7,331 bases of DNA from an uncultured Roseburia sp. (GCA_905206195.1 CAJLGN010000061.1:1-7331), one strand, 5' to 3'; positions 1 to 7,030 are shown, numbered from the stretch's first letter. The notes: generated by a model from the sequence alone, not told the origin. Numbers and translations: made by a program.

Positions 1-102
1 GCCAATTCCCACTCCCCCTGATTGTGGATGTCCTACGCCCCGCCTCTTTTGCAATCTGCAGGTTTCCTCATCCTACTCACTTCCTTGCCCTCATTCTTTT
101 TC
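1..102. other. Stretch downstream of the methyltransferase gene, no gene seen
   Basis: I checked both strands here. On the minus strand an ATG at 71-69 follows a purine-rich AAGGA, but it runs only 12 codons to a TAG at 35-33. The other minus frames have no convincing start before the window edge. The plus-strand reading frame that begins at 22 runs antisense into the methyltransferase gene and resembles no protein I recognise. No GC-rich hairpin followed by a T-tract is visible, so the operon may continue to the left. Confidence 0.4.
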
Positions 103-1803
103 TTATGCCTCCAGAATTCTTCTAATGCTTGCCATGCATGCAGCTCTATCTCCCCCGCGGAATACCCTACTTTCTATCCACTGCTTTTCATCAAATATCA
201 ATTCCACAAACATTCTCTCCAATTTCTGGAACGCGCTGTATGCTGCGGTAATCTCAAACCGCTCTAACAGCATCTCCATCGAACAGAATTGCTCAAACTC
301 CGGATAAGCATAATACACTTGGGCAAATGCTCTACAAAGAACAAATTTCGCAGGTACTGCTTCCAGAACCCACTCCTGGTCAAACCAGTACGCCTTTCCC
401 TCTATATAAAATGCGTTTCTGAAGATCATATCCAAATAACCAATCTTTAAAATGGGTCCATATGTAGCTTGATCTGGTTCTATCTGAAGTCCCAATGTAT
501 AAAGTATATTCTGCTCCCATGAAATCTCTTCCGAAGATTTCAATATTTCCGCATAGACCAAATCAAACATCTCATATACCTGCTGTATAGTTCCACTATG
601 CCATGCTTCCACTAACTTATCCTCCAAAAGTGGTACATCCGCATAATCTGAAACCAGCTTATTCTCCTTCCAAATACTCTCCCAAACCTTGATTCCACTT
701 TTCTTCAATACTCTCTCATTCTCAACAATCTGCCTTAAATGTTTCTTTTCACATGTATCTGTCAACGCAATTTTTTCCACCTTGCCAGAGTCTGTAAACC
801 GGGTCGCAATCCGGTACGCCTCCTGGCGCTCACTGCCCAAACTTGCAAAAGTAATCTTTCCGATCTCATCGCTGTCTGAGCACTCCACCAAAAACGAATT
901 GGCAAAGAACTCAAACACACCGTTCTCTATGATGTCCCGGTACATTCCCTTCTCGTCCGCTACAAGCGTGGATCTGTCGGGGATATAGTAGCACTGGAGA
1001 TTCTGCATATTCTCGTCTTTTGGCAGATACCGCTCGGAGTAGATGACCGTCGGTAGCTTGTAATCCGGCATCGGATAATAAAAATATGTATTCTGAAATC
1101 CGCTGTCTTTGACCAGTTTCTCTAATGCTGCTTTAGAAAAAGTTCTCACTCCCTTTTGCGTAATAGTATATTGATTCATTCCCTCAAAGGGAATCCCGGT
1201 ATGATCCTCAAGCGCCCCACACCAATATTTCAAGCCATATTGATTCTCGATCGCAATCAGCAATTTACCGCCTTTCTTCAACAACCCCTTTATCTTTTTT
1301 AAGAAGTCGCAATAAGGATGTTCTGAATCTGTAAAACTCCCCTGGTACTCAAGCACCCCGATCAACGTAATATAATCAAACTTCTTCTCAAATTCAATAT
1401 CATTCAGATTGCCTACAATAATCTCCAGATTCTCTTTTTCCCGGCAGCGGAGAAGCGTGGCCGTCGCCCGGCGCTTTGACAATTCCACTGCCGTCACATC
1501 CTCGCACTTCTCGCAGAGCACGCTTGTAATGGCACCCAGACCGCACCCGATCTCAAGTGCACTGCTGCCCGGTTTAAAATCATACCAGTTTAGAATATTT
1601 TTCCTCAGATGGATCAGGTGATAGTAAGTCGGCCAACTAAAATTATCATAGATCGCATCGATATAGCGCTCCGGCTCATTCTCCGCAATCAGCTTGATAA
1701 TCGTATCTTCAACGTCGCCGTCGGAATACAAATCCTCGTTCTTGTACCAATTCAAATTAAATTTGGGTTTTGGATTTAATCGTGCTATCATCTCTTCGTA
1801 CAT
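103..1803 (-). CDS. Class I SAM-dependent methyltransferase with C-terminal kinase-like domain
   Basis: This 566-residue protein is probably cytoplasmic. Residues about 55-245 form a Rossmann-fold methyltransferase: SAM-binding motif I is LEIGCGLG (83-90), with the acidic end of strand 2 at E107 (AVELS). A segment NQYGLKYW...EDHTG (187-203) recalls methyltransferases of Firmicutes glycan clusters. The C-terminal half (about 300-566) shows an order of residues like aminoglycoside-phosphotransferase/kinase folds: K344 in VEKIAL, a Glu in ENE (361-363), D458-x4-N463, then D475-Q-E477. That assignment is by eye and is an inference. I chose ATG 1803 because AAGGGG sits 5 bases upstream. A TTG at 1830 would overlap the preceding stop and has no comparable site. 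The gene is third in an operon after pseF and a glycosyltransferase, with a 23-base gap to the latter. It probably methylates, and may phosphorylate, a glycan or glycan precursor. The true substrate is unknown. Confidence 0.85.
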   Translation of the reverse strand: MYEEMIARLNPKPKFNLNWYKNEDLYSDGDVEDTIIKLIAENEPERYIDAIYDNFSWPTYYHLIHLRKNILNWYDFKPGSSALEIGCGLGAITSVLCEKCEDVTAVELSKRRATATLLRCREKENLEIIVGNLNDIEFEKKFDYITLIGVLEYQGSFTDSEHPYCDFLKKIKGLLKKGGKLLIAIENQYGLKYWCGALEDHTGIPFEGMNQYTITQKGVRTFSKAALEKLVKDSGFQNTYFYYPMPDYKLPTVIYSERYLPKDENMQNLQCYYIPDRSTLVADEKGMYRDIIENGVFEFFANSFLVECSDSDEIGKITFASLGSERQEAYRIATRFTDSGKVEKIALTDTCEKKHLRQIVENERVLKKSGIKVWESIWKENKLVSDYADVPLLEDKLVEAWHSGTIQQVYEMFDLVYAEILKSSEEISWEQNILYTLGLQIEPDQATYGPILKIGYLDMIFRNAFYIEGKAYWFDQEWVLEAVPAKFVLCRAFAQVYYAYPEFEQFCSMEMLLERFEITAAYSAFQKLERMFVELIFDEKQWIESRVFRGGDRAACMASIRRILEA

Positions 1804-1808
1804 AGTTT

Positions 1809-1814
1809 CCCCTT
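1809..1814 (-). promoter_or_regulatory. Ribosome binding site setting the methyltransferase start
   Basis: On the minus strand AAGGGG lies 5 bases before ATG 1803. It decides the start against the TTG at 1830, which lies inside the end of the preceding glycosyltransferase gene. Confidence 0.7.
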
Positions 1815-1826
1815 TTATCCTTTCCT

Positions 1827-2966
1827 TCAAAACTCTTTCTTCAGCATCCGCTCCAGCCTATCCCGAAACGTAAAGTCTCTTTTCACCCGCTCAAATCCGT
1901 TCTCCGCAATCCGCTTCCGCTCCGTCTCATGTGCCAGGTAATAGACCGCTTTCGCAAACAAATCTTCCATATTGTCATAGACGACGCAGTCTTCCCCAAT
2001 CTTAAAATATTCTTCTAACTCCGGCTGGTAATTCGTGAGCACAAAGCCACAACACCCCATCACATCCGTGACGCGGAGCGGAATCCCCGTCCGAATCGTC
2101 TTCAGAGAAATATTTAAATTAATCTTACTCTGCGAAAATACAAGAGGCATCTGCGTATAGTAATCCGCATATCCCCGATATCGAACCCTCGTAAGCTCAG
2201 TTTCCTCGTTTGTAGAATACAAGTCAACCCGATAATGCCGAGAAAGCAAATCCACAGCCGCATAGCGCTCTCTCCCAGTTGTTTCACACGCAATCATAAA
2301 TTCCAGTTCCCTATTTCCGATCTTAAAATCAACGCCTGCACTTTTATAGTCCGCATTCACACGGTCCAAAAGCGCTTCTGTAACCAGCTCCGGTATCAGA
2401 TATCCACCGTAGATCTTCCCCTGAGAATTTATGATCCCTTCCAGATATCCTCTTGTATACTCCCCAAGCGGTGCCGCATACCCCGCGTACTCAGTCTGAT
2501 AGAGCTTTCCAACTAATGAGACTTCTGTCCTATACCCCTTCTTCTGGCTTTGGGACGCGTTGACGCGAAAAACCTCCGTGTCCACCGCCAATGGCATATG
2601 CATCGCGTTCACACCATCTTTCCTGTGCGCTTCCGCCTGCCCTCTATCAAAGAAAAAAATCCGGTTACAGGAGTTGCCCAATACAGATAAATCTCGGATG
2701 TGCAGCGGGGAGTCGTACACCCACGCCGTGTAAGGAATCCCAATCTCCTCGCAGAGTACTGAGATTAGCGGCACAAAATTCACCGACAGAACACCGTCGT
2801 AGCACTCTTTTTTCAGCTCCTGTTCAAACTGTCCTAAAAATATATCGTCCTTTTCCCAGTCCGTCAATTGATAAAAGAACACTTGATACTCAATACCGAG
2901 TTCCTTTAAGGCCCGTTCCATCCCACGGTTCATAAAAGAATGCCATTGGAAAAAAAGTATTTTCAC
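1827..2966 (-). CDS. CgeB-like glycosyltransferase (DUF3880 / glycosyl transferases group 1)
   Basis: This 379-residue protein looks like a GT-B glycosyltransferase of the CgeB/DUF3880 kind, often found in flagellin and capsule glycosylation loci of Clostridia. The N-terminus starts directly with a Rossmann strand (KILFFQW, 2-8). AWVYDSP (81-87) is the DUF3880-type middle segment, and AVDTEVF (127-133) is the usual hinge before the C-terminal domain. SKINLNIS...GIPLRVTDVMGCCGFVLT (280-311) is the donor-binding region of the Glyco_trans_1_2 family. I chose GTG 2966 because it overlaps the pseF stop as GTGA, has AGGGG upstream on the minus strand, and puts the first beta strand at the N-terminus. 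The ATG at 3020 would add a charged 18-residue tail overlapping pseF by 58 bases. Donor and acceptor are unknown. Translational coupling to pseF makes a CMP-pseudaminic-acid-dependent transfer, or extension of that glycan, plausible. No signal peptide or membrane segment is seen. Confidence 0.85.
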   Translation of the reverse strand: MKILFFQWHSFMNRGMERALKELGIEYQVFFYQLTDWEKDDIFLGQFEQELKKECYDGVLSVNFVPLISVLCEEIGIPYTAWVYDSPLHIRDLSVLGNSCNRIFFFDRGQAEAHRKDGVNAMHMPLAVDTEVFRVNASQSQKKGYRTEVSLVGKLYQTEYAGYAAPLGEYTRGYLEGIINSQGKIYGGYLIPELVTEALLDRVNADYKSAGVDFKIGNRELEFMIACETTGRERYAAVDLLSRHYRVDLYSTNEETELTRVRYRGYADYYTQMPLVFSQSKINLNISLKTIRTGIPLRVTDVMGCCGFVLTNYQPELEEYFKIGEDCVVYDNMEDLFAKAVYYLAHETERKRIAENGFERVKRDFTFRDRLERMLKKEF

Positions 2967-3670
2967 CTCTGTTCGCCCCTTTTCCTCATCATCTGATATT
3001 TCATTTCTGCCAGCTGCCAATCTGTCTCATTATCAATATCCTGCACCTCCAGCTCAGACACAATGTACGGGAGAATGCAGGAGTCTATCTGTCCCTTTTC
3101 CCGCCGGAACTGTTGTACATCATAACAATAAAACTGTCCGCAGTCATGGTAGATTGGTTCCAGATCCTGGGAGCGCATATTGCGGCATTCCGGGTGAAGA
3201 AATTGTAAGTGTTCTCCTCTCTTTACGAGGCCCCGCTGCGGCGGAAAGGAAAATGCGACCACCGGCATCAGCATCTTTTCGCCGGACTCCTCCAATATGC
3301 GCATCCCCTCAGCCAACTTGCCCGCTGTCACAAACGGAGCTGTAGGATAGATGCAGGCTGCATAAGAAAAAGTCTCTCCCCGCTTTTCATATTCCTCAAA
3401 AACCTCCATCAGCACCTCCGCCGTTGTCGAAAAATCGCCCGAGGTTCTCTCGCTCCGCAAAAACGGCACTTCTGCTCCGTGCGCTCGCGCAACCCGCGCA
3501 ATTTGCGCATCATCAGTAGAGACCATGACCCTGTCAAAACATCCGCTCGCAAACGCCGCTTCAATGGAATAGACAATGATCGGCTTCCCACAAAACTCCT
3601 TAATATTTTTTCCCGGTATTCGCTTACTGCCACCACGTGCAGTGATAATAGCTATGGTTCTTTCTTTCAC
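2963..3670 (-). CDS. pseF: Pseudaminic acid cytidylyltransferase PseF
   Basis: This 235-residue cytoplasmic enzyme joins CTP and pseudaminic acid to give CMP-pseudaminic acid, the last step before transfer. The CTP-binding signature ARGGSKRIPGKN is at 11-22, with the substrate loop TSGDFSTTAEV at 77-87. MRSQDLEPIYHDCGQFY (165-181) and LEVQDIDNETDW (207-218, metal-binding D211/D213) match what I know of Campylobacter PseF (RTQDLKTLYHDAG and LEVQDID there). This favours PseF over NeuA or LegF. The start is uncertain: ATGs at 3739 and 3706 are in frame, but none has a good ribosome binding site. GTG 3670 gives the family's usual length and N-terminus, so it was chosen on homology. It is the first gene of a three-gene minus-strand operon, overlapping the glycosyltransferase by GTGA. 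The pseB, C, H, G and I genes are not in the window. Confidence 0.88.
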   Translation of the reverse strand: MKERTIAIITARGGSKRIPGKNIKEFCGKPIIVYSIEAAFASGCFDRVMVSTDDAQIARVARAHGAEVPFLRSERTSGDFSTTAEVLMEVFEEYEKRGETFSYAACIYPTAPFVTAGKLAEGMRILEESGEKMLMPVVAFSFPPQRGLVKRGEHLQFLHPECRNMRSQDLEPIYHDCGQFYCYDVQQFRREKGQIDSCILPYIVSELEVQDIDNETDWQLAEMKYQMMRKRGEQR

Positions 3671-3753
3671 AATTATCTTCCATCCCGCCAAATTATTTTC
3701 TTTCATTCTATCAAACTCTTGTGTAATATTCAATTCCATATCCTGTTTCCCAC

Positions 3754-3782
3754 TTGCAATACAAGTACAAATTTTTTATACT
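3754..3782 (+). promoter_or_regulatory. Sigma-A-type promoter for the TagF-like gene
   Basis: A -35 element TTGCAA (3754-3759) and a -10 element TATACT (3777-3782) are separated by exactly 17 bases. Transcription would start near 3789, just ahead of the AGGAGGAG at 3806-3813. The region is AT-rich and lies between two divergent genes. It also rules out the TTG at 3754 as a translation start, because that codon is part of the -35 box. Confidence 0.6.
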
Positions 3783-3790
3783 ATTTCTAT

Positions 3791-3796
3791 ATTATA
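3791..3796 (-). promoter_or_regulatory. Possible -10 box of the pseF operon
   Basis: A perfect TATAAT reads on the minus strand, with TG two bases further upstream. The hexamer 17 bases upstream (GGTAAA) is a poor -35, so support is weak. If real, the two divergent promoters overlap and their start sites face each other within a few bases, so firing could interfere. Confidence 0.25.
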
Positions 3797-3805
3797 ATCA
3801 CAGAC

Positions 3806-3813
3806 AGGAGGAG
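3806..3813 (+). promoter_or_regulatory. Strong Shine-Dalgarno sequence without a normal start codon nearby
   Basis: AGGAGGAG is the strongest ribosome binding site in the intergenic region. No ATG, GTG or TTG in the frame of the downstream gene lies 5-10 bases after it. The nearest in-frame candidates are ATT 3823 and CTG 3826 or 3832, and the first ATG is at 3853. It either serves a non-standard start or guides initiation from a distance. Confidence 0.5.
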
Positions 3814-3852
3814 TTTACCGGTATTCTGCAACTGATATCGGTACAAAATACT

Positions 3853-5730
3853 ATGAATAACAAATCCCCACAAGAAGAAATGATGTGCCTGATTCAAAAC
3901 TGCATCGCATCCGGTGATCCCGACACCGCCCATCAATGTCTGAATATATATAAACGCACCTTTGGCTTTGACCATTTTTATGAAGCTTGCGAGCTTACAC
4001 TCATTCGCACAAATGGACCTCTTGTTTCCCTCATCTGCATCCACGATGATCCACCCAACGTTGCCGAGTCTCCGCACAGACAAGAATACTCGAATCTCGA
4101 GGTTGTATCCATCTCCGCCGCCAATTGGGAATCCGAGGTGATCTTTTATCTACAAACTATCTCCAGCAAATATGTCTGTTTCTGCGAGCCAGGTCAAAAA
4201 TACGAACCCAATCGGATTGCTTTTCTAGTTTCCATAGCCGAAAACCTCCCTGATGTCGACGGGGTAATCTGCACCCGCCACTTTATTGACACAACCGATA
4301 CCATCATTGCCCATTCTGACCCTGCCTACCAGGACGCTTTGGATGGTAAAATTTTTACTGGACAGCAACTTTTAGACTACAGTATTGCAAACAATGTAAA
4401 TTTATATGGGAATTTATCCACACTCCTGCTATCCACCGCATATGTCAAACAGCTTTCTTTGACACCGGCTGCTGCCCCGGATTCTATGCGTCTCCTTGCC
4501 TTTTTATATCAGCTCCTGCTACCTGCCAAAGTCACTTATACTTATCTGCCACTGGTATCGACCATCTTACAGCCCTACACAGACTCGTCCACAATCCGCA
4601 AGGACTACGAGGACTACTTACGGGCGCTACCTTGGAGCGCTCCTTTTTCGCTTCCACCGGAGACAAATCCTCTCCCCCTGCCATGCCAGCGCGACATCAC
4701 CTTCTTCTACACGGATAAGGGTGAATATCACAATCTAAAGCCCGTCGCAGATGAGGCCAAAAGACGTGGCTATAAGATTACTTTCACTGAAAATCTCACA
4801 CAAAAGGCAGAGATCGGTGTGTACTGCCAGCATGTATGCCATCCGGAAAACGCTAAATTTTCGCTTATATTACTGCATGACCTCGCGCAAGGGCACAACC
4901 GCTGGCCAAGCTTCTGGGAACTCGAGCGCTGGAACGGCTTTGATATCGGAATCGTCCCCGGCAGCTTCTGGTCTTCCCTGTGGGCGCAATCCGCATGTCA
5001 ATACTACGCCAACCCAAAATACGGCGTCTACGAGCTTGGCTATCCCAAGAGCGACCTTGTGCACTCGGATTCTCTCGCCCAACGCACCGGAGAGATCCGC
5101 GAAAAGCTAAACCTCAAATATAATGTTTCTATTCTCTATGCACCCTCCTGGGAAAATGACGGAAAGGAACATGATTTCATCTCCGCACTGCATTCTCTGC
5201 CTGTCAATCTGCTGATTAAACAGGCGCATTGGTCCGATAAATATGCCTTTGTGATCGAGAACATCCGGCAGATGCGCGCTCTGCACGAAGGCAAATATGA
5301 AAATGTATATTATATCGAACCCGAGGAAAGTATCATGACCGCGCTTGCCCTGTGCGATATGGTCGTCTCTGATGAATCAAGCGTCATGGCAGAAGCCTTT
5401 ATGTTTGGAAAACCGAGTATCGCAGTATCGGACTGGCTGATCCCTGACACCACACCGAGCCGCTTTGCAAGTGTCCCCATGGAATATGTCATCAAATGCA
5501 AAAAGTCTGATCTAAAAGAGACCGCCCAAAAACTCATGCAGGAACCGGAGCAATATCAAAATATCCTTACAAAAGGAGCCCTGCTTTTTTCCAATGCCGG
5601 GCATTGCTGCGCTGACATTCTAGATGCCATCGAGTATTTCACCGCCGGGGAACCAAGGCAGACTGCCTCACCCGATTTTATTCGCAAAAAAGTGACCTCA
5701 AAGTACGCATATTGTACTCTGTGGAACTGA
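3853..5730 (+). CDS. CDP-glycerol glycerophosphotransferase-family protein with N-terminal GT-A-like domain
   Basis: From ATG 3853 this is a 625-residue protein. Residues about 8-50 look like a TPR-type helical pair. Residues about 57-240 follow a family 2 glycosyltransferase layout (VSLICIHDD, then YVCFCEPGQKYEPN at 107-120). The acidic DXD metal motif expected near 111-114 is replaced by C-E-P-G, so this half may be inactive. Residues about 315-590 resemble the TagF/Glyphos_transf GT-B domain: ILLHDLAQGH (339-348), YAPSWE (429-434), LIKQAHW (454-460) and SDESSVMAEAFMFGKPSI (506-523). That last segment is the counterpart of the TDYSS...kP motif that binds the CDP donor. TagF enzymes move glycerol-phosphate from CDP-glycerol. 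Here the donor is unknown, and a CMP-phosphonate is an attractive guess because the next genes make one. The start is uncertain (ATT 3823 or CTG 3826 may be used). It has its own promoter and converges on aepX with a 4-base gap. Confidence 0.82.
   Translation: MNNKSPQEEMMCLIQNCIASGDPDTAHQCLNIYKRTFGFDHFYEACELTLIRTNGPLVSLICIHDDPPNVAESPHRQEYSNLEVVSISAANWESEVIFYLQTISSKYVCFCEPGQKYEPNRIAFLVSIAENLPDVDGVICTRHFIDTTDTIIAHSDPAYQDALDGKIFTGQQLLDYSIANNVNLYGNLSTLLLSTAYVKQLSLTPAAAPDSMRLLAFLYQLLLPAKVTYTYLPLVSTILQPYTDSSTIRKDYEDYLRALPWSAPFSLPPETNPLPLPCQRDITFFYTDKGEYHNLKPVADEAKRRGYKITFTENLTQKAEIGVYCQHVCHPENAKFSLILLHDLAQGHNRWPSFWELERWNGFDIGIVPGSFWSSLWAQSACQYYANPKYGVYELGYPKSDLVHSDSLAQRTGEIREKLNLKYNVSILYAPSWENDGKEHDFISALHSLPVNLLIKQAHWSDKYAFVIENIRQMRALHEGKYENVYYIEPEESIMTALALCDMVVSDESSVMAEAFMFGKPSIAVSDWLIPDTTPSRFASVPMEYVIKCKKSDLKETAQKLMQEPEQYQNILTKGALLFSNAGHCCADILDAIEYFTAGEPRQTASPDFIRKKVTSKYAYCTLWN
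5686..5721 (-). terminator. Weak hairpin plus T-tract, candidate terminator of the phosphonate operon
   Basis: Read on the minus strand, just past the aepX stop, CAGAGTAC (5721-5714) and GTACTTTG (5706-5699) can pair over 8 positions with one G-U pair and a 7-base loop. Seven bases later comes TTTTTT (5691-5686). The stem is AT-rich and the T-tract is not adjacent, so termination would be inefficient. On the plus strand the same hairpin has an A-C mismatch and no T-tract. It lies inside the 3' end of the converging gene. Confidence 0.3.
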
Positions 5731-5734
5731 CAGC

Positions 5735-7030
5735 CTATATCTCATCGATTAGAGTGATAATGTCCTTGATCGACATCAGTCTTTCATCCACCTCTTTTGC
5801 CCTGTGATGGGTCAATATATCCGTCGCCGTTTTCTGCATTGCAGGAAACGCGCTTCGGGTGAGTTGATTTGCGTAGATCACAACATTGATCCCATGCGCC
5901 TGCAGCTCCGCCTCCGTCACAGTGTTATAGGCTGTCGGAACCACGACAATCGGCGTCTCCTGATTCTCCTCCCGGAAGATATCGCAGAATGCAAATACTT
6001 CATCCGGATCCCTCTTTCTGCTGTGAATCATGATTCCATCCGCTCCCGCTTCCACATAAGCTTTTGCCCGAAGGAGTGCATCCTCCACCCCTTTGTCGAG
6101 AATTAGACTCTCAACTCTTGCTATAATCATGAAGTCTTCGGTAAGCTGCGCCATTTTCCCAGCTCTGATCTTGGCACAAAAACTTTCCACATCATCCTGC
6201 GTCTGCTCGACTTCTGTTCCAAACAGAGAATTTTTCTTAAGCCCCGTCTTATCTTCAATAATCACTGCAGACACACCGATTCTTTCGAGCGTCCTCACAT
6301 TATACACAAAGTGCTCCGTCTGACCGCCTGTATCTCCATCCAGGATAATCGGCTTTGTCGTCACCTCCAGCACATCATCGACTGTCCGAAGCCGCGATGA
6401 GAGATCCACCAATTCGATGTCCGGCTTTCCTTTTGCAGTGGAATCACACAAGCTCGAGAGCCACATGGCATCAAACTGGTCAATTTCGCCATGATTTGCA
6501 ACGATCGTTTTCTCGGCGATCAGTCCAGTCAACCCGCTGTGCACCTCCAACGTCTTCACGATCGGGCACAATTTCAAGAGCAGGCGCAGCCTCTTTCTTC
6601 GATACTCCGGCATTGCCGCTCGTTCGCGCATCAGAGCCTCAATCCTGCTGACCTTCGCATTATAAGTATAGGGAATCTCGATCAATTCTCCCTCCCATTT
6701 TTTGAGATTGTCTATCACATTACTGCGGATCGCACGCATTGGCCCTTCCGTCCAGTTGTCACCGTGGATGACATAATCGGGTCTAAGTTCTCCCAAGACA
6801 TCCTGGTACATGACCTCTTTCTGCACCACAATCCTGCTGATATCGGGAATCACTTCGAGCATATGCTTTCTCTCCTCAAAGGATACAAGCGGGAAACGAT
6901 TGTAGCGTATCATTGCCGCATCGTCCAACACGCCCGCGATAACTTCCCCGTATTTCTTCGCCTCCCTGATAAGATTCAAATGTCCTTCATGGATCACATC
7001 CGTGCAAAAACATGCATATACTGTTTTCAT
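5735..7030 (-). CDS. aepX: Cytidylyltransferase-phosphoenolpyruvate mutase fusion
   Basis: This 431-residue fusion starts phosphonate synthesis. Residues 1-130 are a HIGH-superfamily nucleotidyltransferase: HEGH (14-17), DYVIHGDNW (85-93). Residues about 155-431 are PEP phosphomutase, which rearranges phosphoenolpyruvate to phosphonopyruvate. They show HSGLTG (164-169), ILDGDTGG (229-236, metal-binding acids), the family signature EDKTGLKKNS (259-268), ARVES (304-308), GADGIMIHS (329-337) and VVVPTAYN (362-369). The same domain order occurs in Fom1 of fosfomycin biosynthesis, where the first domain makes the CMP ester of 2-hydroxyethylphosphonate, so CMP activation of a phosphonate is likely here. 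The RTxGxST-type motif of TagD relatives appears replaced by TYNAKVSRIE (122-131). The start is firm: ATG 7030 overlaps the aepY stop as ATGA, with GGAGGG just upstream. The symbol reflects the mutase; pepM is also used. Confidence 0.9.
   Translation of the reverse strand: MKTVYACFCTDVIHEGHLNLIREAKKYGEVIAGVLDDAAMIRYNRFPLVSFEERKHMLEVIPDISRIVVQKEVMYQDVLGELRPDYVIHGDNWTEGPMRAIRSNVIDNLKKWEGELIEIPYTYNAKVSRIEALMRERAAMPEYRRKRLRLLLKLCPIVKTLEVHSGLTGLIAEKTIVANHGEIDQFDAMWLSSLCDSTAKGKPDIELVDLSSRLRTVDDVLEVTTKPIILDGDTGGQTEHFVYNVRTLERIGVSAVIIEDKTGLKKNSLFGTEVEQTQDDVESFCAKIRAGKMAQLTEDFMIIARVESLILDKGVEDALLRAKAYVEAGADGIMIHSRKRDPDEVFAFCDIFREENQETPIVVVPTAYNTVTEAELQAHGINVVIYANQLTRSAFPAMQKTATDILTHHRAKEVDERLMSIKDIITLIDEI

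Noticed and set aside
33..71. Minus-strand ATG with an AAGGA-like site just after the methyltransferase gene
   Set aside because: It stops after 12 codons. A frameshifted next gene is conceivable, but the window ends too soon to tell.
22..267. 81-codon plus-strand open frame at the left edge
   Set aside because: It runs antisense into the methyltransferase 3' end, is low in complexity and resembles no known protein.
1804..1830. TTG start for the methyltransferase, adding nine residues
   Set aside because: It overlaps the preceding stop and has no better ribosome binding site, while ATG 1803 has AAGGGG at 5 bases.
2967..3020. ATG 3020 as start of the CgeB-like glycosyltransferase
   Set aside because: It would overlap pseF by 58 bases and add a charged tail before the first Rossmann strand; GTG 2966 gives a GTGA overlap and a natural N-terminus.
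3671..3739. ATG 3739 or 3706 as the pseF start
   Set aside because: Not excluded, but neither has a clear ribosome binding site, and the extra 12-23 residues precede the point where the family's proteins begin.
3209..3835. 208-codon plus-strand open frame antisense to pseF
   Set aside because: It resembles no protein family I recognise, is rich in Arg and Ser as shadow frames often are, and lies opposite a clearly conserved enzyme.
5699..5721. Hairpin read as a bidirectional terminator
   Set aside because: On the plus strand it has a mismatch and no T-tract, so only a weak minus-strand role is kept.
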